7,327 nucleotides of DNA from Candidatus Kuenenbacteria bacterium (GCA_016209005.1 JACQWZ010000029.1:1-7327); one strand, 5' to 3'. Positions 1-5,785 are shown, numbered from the stretch's first letter. Numbers and translations are program-made. The notes: generated by a model from the letters alone, not told the origin.

Positions 1-57
1 AGAATAATTAAGGTAAAAAAGAAAAAAATAACTCAAATTTTAACTAAGATTAGCATC

Positions 58-92
58 AAAACAGCTATTGTAGTGTAGTGGCTGTTTTTTTT
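58..92 (+). terminator. Rho-independent terminator of the upstream gene
   Basis: A stem AAAACAGC (58-65) pairs with GCTGTTTT (81-88). It can be extended inward with G-T wobbles (CAGCTAT with GTGGCTG) and is followed by eight T (85-92). This is the classic layout of an intrinsic terminator reading rightwards. It should end the transcript of a gene outside the window and makes the dusB-like gene downstream the start of a new unit. Confidence 0.75.
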
Positions 93-181
93 ATATTTAA
101 ATTAGCCAAGAAAAAAGGCATGTGTTAAAGGTGGGTTATACAATCGTGAGAAATGTTGATACTTTTGAGTATAAAAAAAAT

Positions 182-210
182 TTGCATTTTTTTTAAAAAA
201 AGAGTATGCT
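182..210 (+). promoter_or_regulatory. Candidate sigma70 promoter upstream of dusB-like gene
   Basis: TTGCAT (182-187), a 17-base spacer made of T and A tracts, then TATGCT (205-210). This matches 3 of 6 and 4 of 6 consensus positions. It would give a leader of roughly 230 bases before the ATG at 446. In DNA this AT-rich such matches arise often by chance. A second weak option is TTGTAA (326-331), 17 bases, AATAAT (349-354). Confidence 0.25.
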
Positions 211-216
211 ATTTAA

Positions 217-265
217 TAAATTCTAAATTCTAAACTCTAAACTAAATTCTAAATTCCAAATTCCA
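217..265. repeat. Degenerate heptamer tandem array, unit TAAATTC
   Basis: About six to seven units related to TAAATTC (variants TAAACTC, CAAATTC), with one unit shortened to five bases. It lies in the leader region of the dusB-like gene. It is one of several 7-bp-period arrays in the window. Confidence 0.7.
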
Positions 266-415
266 AGCACTTGCTCGCGTGTAGTCGTTTTAATGAAGAT
301 AAGCCAAATCTTGCCTATTTATAGTTTGTAAAAATAGATTTAAGATTTAATAATTTATTTAAAATTTTTGTCATTAGAAATTATTTAAAAATTAGAAATT
401 AGAAATTAAAAATTA

Positions 416-448
416 CAAAAATTTTCTTAAATTTTTGTCTATTATATG
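416..448 (+). promoter_or_regulatory. A/T hairpin plus CTAT motif before the dusB start
   Basis: AAAAATTT (417-424) can pair with AAATTTTT (429-436) around TCTT, followed by GTCTATTAT and the ATG. There is no Shine-Dalgarno sequence. The segment closely resembles 5908-5936 ahead of atpB, and more loosely 1729-1761, so it may be a shared initiation or transcription signal. Its function is unknown. Confidence 0.35.
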
Positions 449-1444
449 TTTCAAGGATTTTGGCGAAAATTTAAAAAACCTTTTTTTATTTTAGCGCCAA
501 TGCACGATATAACTGATATTGCTTTTCGACAAATGTTTGTTAAATATGGCCGACCAGATGTTTTTTATACTGAATTTGTTTCCGCGGACGGACTTTGTTC
601 TTCGGGCAAAGAAAAATTATTATCTTATTTAAAATTTGAAAAAAATGAAAAACCAATTGTCGCTCAAATTTTTGGTTCAAAACCAGATAATTTTTTTGAA
701 GCCGCGAAAATAATTAAAGCTCTTGGATTTGATGGAATTGACATTAATATGGGCTGTCCAGATAAACAAATAGAAAAACAAGGGGCTGGGGCGAGTTTAA
801 TGAAAAATTTTAAATTAGCGCGAGAAATTATTCGAGCGACAAAAAAAGGTGCTGGTCAATTGCCAGTCTCAATAAAAACTAGAATTGGTTATAATGAAAA
901 TATTTTGACACGTTGGTTGCCAGAGCTTTTAGCTGAAGAGCCAATGGCAATCGCTATTCATGCCAGAACCAAAAAAGAATTATTTTCTCTCCCAGCTCAT
1001 TGGGAGACAATTAAAGAAGCGGTAAAAATTGCCAAAGGAAGTGGAACTTTCATTATTGGCAATGGCGACATAACAAGCCTTGAAGAAGCTAAAATTAAAG
1101 CCAAAGAAACAGGCGCCGATGGAATAATGATTGGCCGAGCGACCATTGGCAATCCTTGGATATTTAATCCTAAAAAAAATATTTTACCCAAAGAAAAAAT
1201 AATAGCCCTTCAAGAACATATTCATTTGTTTAATAAATATTTTAAGAAAACAAAAAATTTTGTTGTTTTAAAAAAATATTTTAAAGCTTATCTCAATGGT
1301 TTTCCCGAAGCAAAAACAATTCGAATGAAACTTATGGAAACAAAAAATTCAGAAGAGGTGGAGAAAATTCTCATTCAATTTATTAATAAAAAACTAATCA
1401 ATTTAAGTTCCCGTTGTCAAGGAAGTTTAGAGGGTTTTCAATAA
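446..1444 (+). CDS. dusB: tRNA-dihydrouridine synthase, DusB/NifR3-like
   Basis: This flavoenzyme reduces specific uridines in the D-loop of tRNA to dihydrouridine, using FMN and NADPH, in the cytoplasm. The 332-residue product has the full family pattern: LAPMHDITDIAFR (17-28) at the start of the TIM barrel, NMGCP with the catalytic Cys104, SIKTR with Lys144, IHART with His172, the phosphate-binding strands IIGNGDI (203-209) and GIMIGRA (226-232), then a helical C-terminal domain (about 252-315) that includes KKYFKAYLNGFPEA and IRMKLM. The length is normal and nothing essential is missing. The ATG has no Shine-Dalgarno but is preceded by an A/T hairpin (416-436). The gene stands alone, with a terminator far upstream and a repeat-filled gap downstream. 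Family membership is certain; the DusB subfamily, and hence the exact tRNA position modified, is inferred because DusB-type enzymes are the usual single copy in such bacteria. Confidence 0.93.
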   Translation: MFQGFWRKFKKPFFILAPMHDITDIAFRQMFVKYGRPDVFYTEFVSADGLCSSGKEKLLSYLKFEKNEKPIVAQIFGSKPDNFFEAAKIIKALGFDGIDINMGCPDKQIEKQGAGASLMKNFKLAREIIRATKKGAGQLPVSIKTRIGYNENILTRWLPELLAEEPMAIAIHARTKKELFSLPAHWETIKEAVKIAKGSGTFIIGNGDITSLEEAKIKAKETGADGIMIGRATIGNPWIFNPKKNILPKEKIIALQEHIHLFNKYFKKTKNFVVLKKYFKAYLNGFPEAKTIRMKLMETKNSEEVEKILIQFINKKLINLSSRCQGSLEGFQ

Positions 1445-1451
1445 AATATAA

Positions 1452-1479
1452 TTTTAAATTTTAAATTTTAAATTTTAAA
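1452..1479. repeat. Perfect heptamer array, TTTTAAA x4
   Basis: Four uninterrupted copies of TTTTAAA starting 7 bases after the dusB stop codon. It is a 7-bp-period array like those elsewhere in the window. Confidence 0.85.
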
Positions 1480-1511
1480 TGAAATCCTAAATGTTTAAAT
1501 TTTTAAATTAA

Positions 1512-1536
1512 TTTATTATTTATTATTTATTATTTA
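1512..1536. repeat. Perfect heptamer array, TTTATTA x3.6
   Basis: Three full copies and one partial copy of TTTATTA, just left of the compound palindromic element. The unit differs from the array 30 bases upstream, but the period is again 7. Confidence 0.85.
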
Positions 1537-1540
1537 CTTT

Positions 1541-1690
1541 AAATTACGAAATGCGATTTTTGCGTCATTGCGAGGACTCCGACGTTACGTCGGAGGACGA
1601 AGCAATCTTATAATTAAGCTAGAAATATAGATTGCTTCGGATGCGCTCGCAATGACAAACATGGGTTATTTTGTATTTTGTAATTCACAG
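1541..1690. repeat. Compound palindromic repeat, copy 1 (GTCATTGCGAG family)
   Basis: The core runs from GTCATTGCGAG (1564-1574) to its inverse CTCGCAATGAC (1646-1656). Inside, CGAAGCAATCT (1598-1608) pairs with AGATTGCTTCG (1629-1639). A separate perfect hairpin CTCCGACGT-T-ACGTCGGAG occupies 1577-1595. Outside the core, AATTACGAAATGCG on the left and TTTTGTAATTC on the right match the outer arms of copy 2 at 5351-5523, though more decayed. No reading frame is present, so it would be non-autonomous if mobile. Similar dispersed TCATTGCGAG palindromes are common in many bacterial genomes. Confidence 0.8.
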
Positions 1691-1728
1691 TATTTAGAAA
1701 TTTAAAATTGATTTAAAACTTAAAATTT

Positions 1729-1761
1729 AAAATTTGTCTGACAAATTTTGCCTATTTTATG
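1729..1761 (+). promoter_or_regulatory. Perfect hairpin plus CCTAT motif before the CPVC gene
   Basis: AAAATTTGTC (1729-1738) and GACAAATTTT (1740-1749) form a perfect 10+10 palindrome, followed by GCCTATTTT and the ATG. No Shine-Dalgarno is present. The layout matches the segments ahead of dusB and of the ATG at 5934. Confidence 0.35.
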
Positions 1762-2295
1762 CTAATCTACAAGCTAATAAATAAGGTTTGCGCTTTTTTA
1801 ATTGTGGCCATTAGTTTATTGTTTGCCAAACAAGCCTTGGCTGTTTGTCCAGTTTGCGTTATTGCGGTTGGGGCTGGAGTTGGACTTTCAAGATGGCTGG
1901 GAATTGACGACACCATCACCGGTCTTTGGATTGGCGGATTAATAATCTCTTTAATTATTTGGACGGAAAAATGGTTTGATAAAAAAAATATTAAATTTAA
2001 AGCAAAAATTGCGATAATAACTTTAGTGTATTATTTATTAATTATTGTTCCGCTTTTTTTCACTGGCATTTTAGGAAATCCAAAAAATAAAATTTTGTGT
2101 TTTTGTCATTTTTATTTAGATAAATTATTATTAGGAATAATCGTTGGCAGTTTTACCCTTTGGTTTAGCATCAATTTGTATTCTTATTTAAAAGAAAAAA
2201 ATAATGGGCGCAGTTATTTTCCTTTTCAAAAAGTTGTGATGCCGATTTTATTATTAATTATTTTAAGTATTATTTTTTATTATTTAACAAAATAA
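1759..2295 (+). CDS. Conserved membrane protein of unknown function with N-terminal CPVC motif
   Basis: I recognise this as a small membrane protein I associate with Patescibacteria, but its function is not known to me. The 178-residue sequence starts with a signal-like hydrophobic stretch (about 10-28) ending in AKQALA, a plausible cleavage site. Immediately after it comes C30-P-V-C33, then a glycine-rich stretch VGAGVGLSRWLGIDDT (37-52). Further membrane segments lie at about 53-69, 83-106, 122-142 and 158-176. A second cysteine cluster, C114-F-C116-H117, sits between two of them. The two cysteine sites could form a thiol or metal site at the membrane surface; this is inference only. The gene ends two bases before the next start, so the two are almost surely co-transcribed and translationally coupled. 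The ATG start is supported by the intact signal-like N-terminus and the hairpin/CCTAT segment just before it. Length and composition look intact. Confidence 0.85.
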   Translation: MLIYKLINKVCAFLIVAISLLFAKQALAVCPVCVIAVGAGVGLSRWLGIDDTITGLWIGGLIISLIIWTEKWFDKKNIKFKAKIAIITLVYYLLIIVPLFFTGILGNPKNKILCFCHFYLDKLLLGIIVGSFTLWFSINLYSYLKEKNNGRSYFPFQKVVMPILLLIILSIIFYYLTK

Positions 2296-2297
2296 TT

Positions 2298-2834
2298 ATG
2301 GAAAAAGAAAATTCAATTAAAAATATAGATGAATTTATTCAAAAAATAGATAAAATAAAAAAGTTGGACAAAATGGATTTGTCGTCTGATCAAGATTTGT
2401 CAATCGCTATTATGAATTTAGTAAGCATTGAGGAACATTTCTTTTTTACGGCTCAAAAAACCAATCAGCCAAAATATTTTAATTTATTACAAGAAGTCAG
2501 AGCGATGCGCGGGGAACTTTTAAAAAAAATTGTCAAAGATCCAGAAGGCGAAGTTTGGTGCATTTCCAAACATCTTTTAGCCGCTTCAATGCGATTGATG
2601 GAAGTTGGAACAAAACAAAATAAATTAGGCAAGAAAGACGAGGCTTACGATTTTTTTAATAAAGCCTATGATCTTTATTCTCTTTTTTGGGGATTAAATA
2701 TGAAATTAATTGATGCGAAAAATATTAAAAAAATAGATGAAAACGCGCTAAATATACATGACACAGAAAAAAGGGGATTTATGGGAAAACTCGGCGAATT
2801 AGTTAAGAAAGTGCTTGATTGTTGTATTGAATGA
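2298..2834 (+). CDS. Conserved helical protein of unknown function, partner of the CPVC membrane protein
   Basis: This 178-residue protein has no signal peptide or membrane segment and reads as mostly helical. I recall similar proteins from Patescibacteria but no assigned function. Notable residues are IEEH at 44-47, the block DPEGEVWCISKHLLAASMRLMEVG (81-104) containing C88 and H92, an amphipathic, repeat-like helix pair (about 105-135), and a C-terminal CC at 175-176. The Glu/His pattern in helices could suit a metal-binding bundle and the cysteines a redox role, but neither is shown. The ATG lies two bases after the stop of the membrane protein gene and has no Shine-Dalgarno, so translation probably depends on coupling. 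It ends with TGA followed at once by TAA, which fits TGA being a stop codon here. No paralog or domain of known function was recognised. Confidence 0.85.
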   Translation: MEKENSIKNIDEFIQKIDKIKKLDKMDLSSDQDLSIAIMNLVSIEEHFFFTAQKTNQPKYFNLLQEVRAMRGELLKKIVKDPEGEVWCISKHLLAASMRLMEVGTKQNKLGKKDEAYDFFNKAYDLYSLFWGLNMKLIDAKNIKKIDENALNIHDTEKRGFMGKLGELVKKVLDCCIE

Positions 2835-2835
2835 T

Positions 2836-2887
2836 AAAAATGTAAAATGCAAAAATCAAAATGGAAAATGACAGTTTAAAATGTAAA
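2836..2887 (+). repeat. Dispersed AT-rich module (ATGTAAAAT/AAAAATCAAAATG type)
   Basis: The block of AAATGTAAAATGCAAAAATC, then AAAATGACAG, then AAAATGTAAAAT recurs in inverted orientation at about 5294-5341 and, more loosely, in direct orientation at 5211-5262. It follows the stop of the helical protein directly. Confidence 0.65.
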
Positions 2888-2926
2888 ATTATAAATAATC
2901 AAAAAATTTTCAATTTTTAATTTCTA

Positions 2927-2960
2927 ATTTTCATTAAATTTTCAATGATAAAATTTTCAA
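2927..2960 (+). repeat. 34-bp dispersed module shared with 5658-5691
   Basis: ATTTTCATTAAATTTTCAAT and the following 14 bases match 5658-5691 at all but two of 34 positions. Both copies lie in repeat-rich gaps upstream of a gene. Each contains the small inverted pair TCATT/AATGA. Confidence 0.75.
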
Positions 2961-3007
2961 TTTTTTATTAGATTTTTTAATAAGTTCAGTTTTTAAGTTT
3001 GAAAAAA

Positions 3008-3060
3008 AATTCAATTTTCGCTAACTTTAGCCATTTTTTGATTAAACTGCGTAAGTCCTG
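3008..3060 (+). mobile_element. Truncated copy C of the 116-bp foldback element
   Basis: This matches the right half of the two full copies (5786-5901, 6592-6707), from AATTCAATTTTCGCTAAC to the terminal TGCGTAAGTCCTG. The left half and left terminal repeat are absent; the preceding bases are unrelated AT-rich sequence. It is therefore an internally or left-deleted remnant and cannot itself be mobile. The base pattern after it (AATTAGAAATT) resembles the heptamer array next to copy A. Confidence 0.85.
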
Positions 3061-3094
3061 AATTAGAAATTATTTTTTTATTTTTGCATTGTTC

Positions 3095-3146
3095 ACCCTG
3101 TTAAATGCGAAGCAATTTTTGTCAAACAAAAATTATTTAACAGGGT
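3095..3146. repeat. Long hairpin before the PBP2 gene (ACCCTGTTAAAT arms)
   Basis: ACCCTGTTAAAT (3095-3106) pairs perfectly with ATTTAACAGGGT (3135-3146). Inside, AATTTTTGT (3114-3122) pairs with ACAAAAATT (3126-3134) around a CAA loop. Together these make a 21-bp stem with one 7-base bulge, GCGAAGC, on the left arm. It ends 23 bases before the ATG at 3170. Depending on the transcription start it would sit in the 5' leader, where it could influence translation, or act as an upstream terminator. It may equally be a dispersed repeat. Confidence 0.8.
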
Positions 3147-3169
3147 AAATTTTGCATTTTGATTTTTCT

Positions 3170-5170
3170 ATGCGCGACCCATTTTTTTTTTATAAAGAAA
3201 ATAAATTTCTTGATAAAAAAACTCTTACAAATTATTCACAAGCAACAGAACGGCAAGATAATGAAGCGCCGTTTTTTCAAAAAGAAACTAAAGAACGATT
3301 AAAACTAATTTTAAATTCTAAAAAAATAAATTGGTTTTTTTTAATTTTATTTTTAGGATTAATGATTTTAGGCGGACGAATATTTTTTCTTCAATTTATC
3401 AAAGGCGCTCCTTATCAAAAAATGGCTGAAGAAAATAGAATTAGAATTCAAACGATCTCTTCTAATCGAGGGGTTATTTTCGATCGATTTGGAAAATTAT
3501 TAGCTCGGAATGTTCCAAGTTTTTCTTTATTTTTTACTCCGGCTGATTTGCCTAAAGAAAAAAAACAATTAGATAAACTCATTATTCAAACAGCTAAAAT
3601 TATCAATCAAGATCCAAATGATTTGAAAAAATTAATTAGCAATTCTAAATCCTATTCTTTTGAACCAATTTTAATTCAAGAAAATCTTAGTTATGAACAA
3701 ATTATTCTTTTAAAAATAAATCCATTAGCCGGCATAAATTTAATTGAACAAACAAAACGGCAATATTTAACTGGCTTAGCATCGCACATTTTAGGATATT
3801 TAGGGAAAATAGATCCGGAAGAAAAAAAACAAAACCCTGAATATTTATTGACTGACTACATAGGAAAAACCGGACTTGAATTTTTTTATGAACAAACGCT
3901 TAGAGGAATTTCTGGAAAAAAACAAATAGAAGTTAATTCTTTAGGCAAAGAAGAAAGAATTATTATTCAAAAACCCAGCCAAACTGGAAATAGCCTTATT
4001 TTATCTTTAGATTTAGAGCTTCAAGAAAAAATTACCCAATCTTTATTGGATGCTTTAAAAAAAGTTAAATCATCCACCTTCGCTAAAGCTTCGGTGGACA
4101 AGCCAGCGGCTGGCGGAGAAAAAGCTGTGGCAATCGCTTTAGATCCTCGATCTGGAAAAATTTTAGCTATGGTTAGTCTTCCAAGTTTTGATAATAATTT
4201 TTTTACGCAAAATGTTTCTCAAGAAAATTATCAAAAATTAATTGATGACCCCAATAAACCTTTTTTAAACAGAGCTATTTCTGGAAAATATCCTCCCGGC
4301 TCCACAATTAAATTAATTATGGCTTTGGCTGGGTTGGAAGAAAATATAATCAATCAAAATACGATAATTTATGACAAAGGAGTGATTGGAATTCCTCACC
4401 AATATGATCCCAAAATCACTTATTATTTTCATGGTTGGCAAAGAAGCGGACTTGGTCCAATGAATGTTATTAAAGCCATTGCCAGATCTTCGGATATATT
4501 TTTTTATACTTTGGGCGGCGGGTATAAAGATTTTAAAGGACTTGGAATAGAAAAAGTTGTTGAATATTTTAAAAAATTTAATTTAGACAATTTATCCGGC
4601 ATAGACTTGCCCAATGAAACAAAAGGATTTATTCCAACGTCAGAATGGAAAGAAAAAAATAAAAATGAACAATGGTATTTGGGAGACACTTATCATTTGT
4701 CAATTGGACAAGGAGATCTTTTAGTCACTCCACTTCAGGTTGCTCTTTGGACTGAGATGATTGCCAACAAAGGAACAATTTATCAGCCTCAAATAGTAGA
4801 TAAAATTGTTGATTCAAAAGGATATTTAATTCAAGAAAATTCTCCAAAAATAATAAGAGAAAATTTTATTAAAATAAAAAATATTGAACTGGTTCAAAAG
4901 GGTATGATGGAGGCGGTGGAGTCTGGCGAAACTAAACTTTTCGCTAATTTGCCAATAAAAATTGCGGGAAAAACAGGCACGGCTCAAAATTTTGGCAATA
5001 AAAATTCTAACGCCTGGGTTACTATTTACGCCCCAGCTGAAAATCCAGAAATTGTTTTAACCATTCTAATAGAAGAAGGCGGTTGGGGATCCCTAGTCGC
5101 GGTTCCGCCCGCTAAAGAAATTTTAGAATGGTGGGCAAACAAAAGAAGCGTTAAATTCAAAATTAAATAA
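3170..5170 (+). CDS. mrdA: Penicillin-binding protein 2 (class B transpeptidase, MrdA type)
   Basis: This peptidoglycan D,D-transpeptidase acts outside the cytoplasmic membrane, normally with the SEDS glycosyltransferase RodA during side-wall growth. Counting from the ATG at 3170 it has 666 residues, normal for PBP2. It has one N-terminal membrane anchor (about 55-76), the dimerisation domain opening with RGVIFDR (100-106), and a transpeptidase domain. The catalytic motifs are S378-T-I-K381 (in PPGSTIK), S440-S-D442, and K601-T-G-T. The S-x-D form and the lack of PASTA repeats favour PBP2 over FtsI. An alternative TTG start at 3152 adds six residues; I prefer the ATG because the TTG lies six bases from the hairpin end and neither has a Shine-Dalgarno. 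Residues 302-316 (STFAKASVDKPAAGG region) are encoded by a palindromic repeat inserted in frame. No rodA or mreBCD is next to it in this window. Confidence 0.93.
   Translation: MRDPFFFYKENKFLDKKTLTNYSQATERQDNEAPFFQKETKERLKLILNSKKINWFFLILFLGLMILGGRIFFLQFIKGAPYQKMAEENRIRIQTISSNRGVIFDRFGKLLARNVPSFSLFFTPADLPKEKKQLDKLIIQTAKIINQDPNDLKKLISNSKSYSFEPILIQENLSYEQIILLKINPLAGINLIEQTKRQYLTGLASHILGYLGKIDPEEKKQNPEYLLTDYIGKTGLEFFYEQTLRGISGKKQIEVNSLGKEERIIIQKPSQTGNSLILSLDLELQEKITQSLLDALKKVKSSTFAKASVDKPAAGGEKAVAIALDPRSGKILAMVSLPSFDNNFFTQNVSQENYQKLIDDPNKPFLNRAISGKYPPGSTIKLIMALAGLEENIINQNTIIYDKGVIGIPHQYDPKITYYFHGWQRSGLGPMNVIKAIARSSDIFFYTLGGGYKDFKGLGIEKVVEYFKKFNLDNLSGIDLPNETKGFIPTSEWKEKNKNEQWYLGDTYHLSIGQGDLLVTPLQVALWTEMIANKGTIYQPQIVDKIVDSKGYLIQENSPKIIRENFIKIKNIELVQKGMMEAVESGETKLFANLPIKIAGKTGTAQNFGNKNSNAWVTIYAPAENPEIVLTILIEEGGWGSLVAVPPAKEILEWWANKRSVKFKIK
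4073..4114 (+). repeat. Palindromic repeat inserted in frame within the PBP2 gene
   Basis: TCCACC (4073-4078) pairs with GGTGGA (4093-4098) around an inner GCT-AA-AGC. It is followed by GCCAGC-G-GCTGGC (4102-4114). Its GC content is far above that of the surrounding gene. Translated, it gives STFAKASVDKPAAGG, a peptide I associate with dispersed repeats in Patescibacteria. It lies in the loop just before the first strand of the transpeptidase domain (AVAIALDPRSGKILAM), a place that tolerates length change. Confidence 0.8.
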
Positions 5171-5210
5171 CAAATAAATTTAATTTTATTCGTCAGCTGG
5201 TAGACTAAAA

Positions 5211-5346
5211 AATCAAAAATCAAAAATCAAAATGTAAAATGACAATGTAAAATTTAAAAATCAAAAAATAATTAGGTCAATTTATTTTAGTATTTTATAT
5301 TTTACATTTTTAACTGTCATTTTGATTTTTACATTTTGCATTTTTA
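5211..5346. repeat. AT-rich imperfect inverted repeat after the PBP2 gene
   Basis: The left arm (about 5211-5262) contains three heptamers ATCAAAA, then ATGTAAAATGACAATGTAAA. The right arm (about 5291-5346) reads as its approximate inverse, with TTTTACATTTTTAACTGTCA and TTTTGATTTTTACATTTTGC. The right arm is the closer relative, inverted, of the module at 2836-2887. The fold is loose and AT-only, and could act as a weak transcript end. Confidence 0.6.
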
Positions 5347-5350
5347 ATTA

Positions 5351-5523
5351 CTTATTATATCTTGAATTACGAAATGCGTTAAAAAACACTTGTCATTGCG
5401 AGCCTTGTACTCAAGGCGAAGCAATCTAGTTATTTAATTGCGCTAAAATAATTAGATTGCTTCGTCGGAAGCCTCCTCGCAATGACGCAAAAACTAACAT
5501 TTCGTAATTCAAGGTATTATAAG
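5351..5523. repeat. 173-bp nested palindromic element, copy 2 (GTCATTGCGAG family)
   Basis: The outer arms are 26 bases with two mismatches (5351-5376 and 5498-5523), including a perfect TTGAATTACGAAATG / CATTTCGTAATTCAA. Nested inside is a 95-bp foldback (5392-5486) with GTCATTGCGAG / CTCGCAATGAC ends and inner arms CGAAGCAATCTA (5417-5428) / TAGATTGCTTCG (5453-5464), plus a small hairpin CCTTG-TACT-CAAGG (5403-5416). Copy 1 at 1541-1690 has the same order of parts, but the inserted small hairpin differs. No reading frame is present. Confidence 0.85.
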
Positions 5524-5545
5524 TTACTATCTAATTGACATCTGA

Positions 5546-5577
5546 CAAAAAAACAATAAAACAAAAAAACAATAAAA
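5546..5577. repeat. Octamer array alternating CAAAAAAA and CAATAAAA
   Basis: Two exact 16-bp units, each CAAAAAAA followed by CAATAAAA. The CAATAAAA octamer returns twice at 5626-5641 and then gives way to three CAATTTT heptamers (5642-5662), suggesting growth by slippage with drifting units. Confidence 0.8.
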
Positions 5578-5592
5578 CAAAAGAAAGAAGGG

Positions 5593-5620
5593 TTGTAAAA
5601 TTTTTAAGTTGTGTTAAACT
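5593..5620 (+). promoter_or_regulatory. Weak promoter candidate for the atp genes
   Basis: TTGTAA (5593-5598), 16 bases, then TAAACT (5615-5620) preceded by TGT as an extended -10. It lies in the only non-repetitive patch (about 5581-5621) of the long gap upstream of atpB. The match is modest, so chance is a real alternative. Confidence 0.25.
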
Positions 5621-5625
5621 AAAAA

Positions 5626-5662
5626 CAATAAAACAATAAAACAATTTTCAATTTTCAATTTT
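5626..5662. repeat. CAATAAAA x2 followed by CAATTTT x3
   Basis: Two octamers (5626-5641) run directly into three perfect heptamers CAATTTT (5642-5662). Confidence 0.8.
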
Positions 5663-5691
5663 CATTAAATTTTCAATGATTTAATTTTCAA
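5658..5691 (+). repeat. 34-bp dispersed module shared with 2927-2960
   Basis: It differs from 2927-2960 at two positions (ATTTAAT here versus ATAAAAT). It follows the CAATTTT array, which overlaps its first bases. Confidence 0.75.
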
Positions 5692-5755
5692 ATAAAAAAA
5701 TTATTAAAAATTCTTGTTGTCAAAAATTAATTTGAAATTTGGATTTTGAATTTTA

Positions 5756-5783
5756 TTAGAAATTAGAAATTAGAAATTAGAAA
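5756..5783. repeat. Perfect heptamer array, TTAGAAA x4
   Basis: Four uninterrupted TTAGAAA units. The following TT and the last AAA supply the AAATT that borders foldback copy A, so the element appears to have inserted at the end of this array. A shorter array of the same unit lies at about 374-410, before dusB. Confidence 0.85.
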
Positions 5784-5785
5784 TT

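Larger units (their letters stand above)
93..445. other. Intergenic region between terminator and dusB-like gene
   Basis: No convincing coding frame or RNA gene is seen in these 353 bases. They hold a short hairpin ATACT-TTTG-AGTAT (159-172) followed by an A tract, a weak promoter candidate (182-210), a degenerate heptamer array (217-265), a second array of TTAGAAA-like heptamers (about 374-410), and an A/T hairpin just before the dusB start. The patch at about 100-160 and the patch at 266-330 are not repetitive and I do not recognise them. Confidence 0.6.
1445..1758. other. Intergenic region after dusB-like gene, mostly repeats
   Basis: This 314-base gap has no gene. It holds two perfect heptamer arrays (1452-1479, 1512-1536), a compound palindromic element (about 1541-1690) and a pre-start hairpin (1729-1749). 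No standard intrinsic terminator with a T run is visible; the GC-rich palindrome inside the element could serve as an end of transcription. Confidence 0.6.
2835..3169. other. Intergenic region ahead of the PBP2 gene, all repeats
   Basis: This 335-base gap carries, in order, an AT-rich dispersed module (2836-2887), a second module (2927-2960), the right half of a 116-bp foldback element (3008-3060), and a long hairpin (3095-3146) just before the PBP2 start. No gene, tRNA or clear terminator is visible. Any promoter for the PBP2 gene must lie inside or between repeats. Confidence 0.6.

Noticed and set aside
1..78. Open frame from the left edge to a TAG at 76-78, as a possible gene end
   Set aside because: It runs into the terminator stem and encodes a short Lys/Ile-rich string with no recognisable pattern; other frames stop at once, so the true gene end is unclear.
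100..330. tRNA or small RNA gene in the first gap
   Set aside because: No cloverleaf, GTTCRA-like arm or other recognisable RNA pattern was found on either strand.
997..1191. Minus-strand open frames inside dusB, PBP2 and atpB (997-1191, 4504-4689, 5026-5223, 6250-6432)
   Set aside because: They overlap well-supported genes on the opposite strand and their translations show no recognisable features.
2832..2834. TGA recoded as glycine (code 25)
   Set aside because: Reading through TGA adds nothing in this gene because TAA follows at once, and in atpB the TGA comes right after the standard EEH end.
3170..5170. Assignment as FtsI (division PBP3)
   Set aside because: The second motif is S-S-D, not S-x-N, there are no PASTA repeats, and the neighbourhood has no division genes; PBP2 fits better, though no rod genes are adjacent either.
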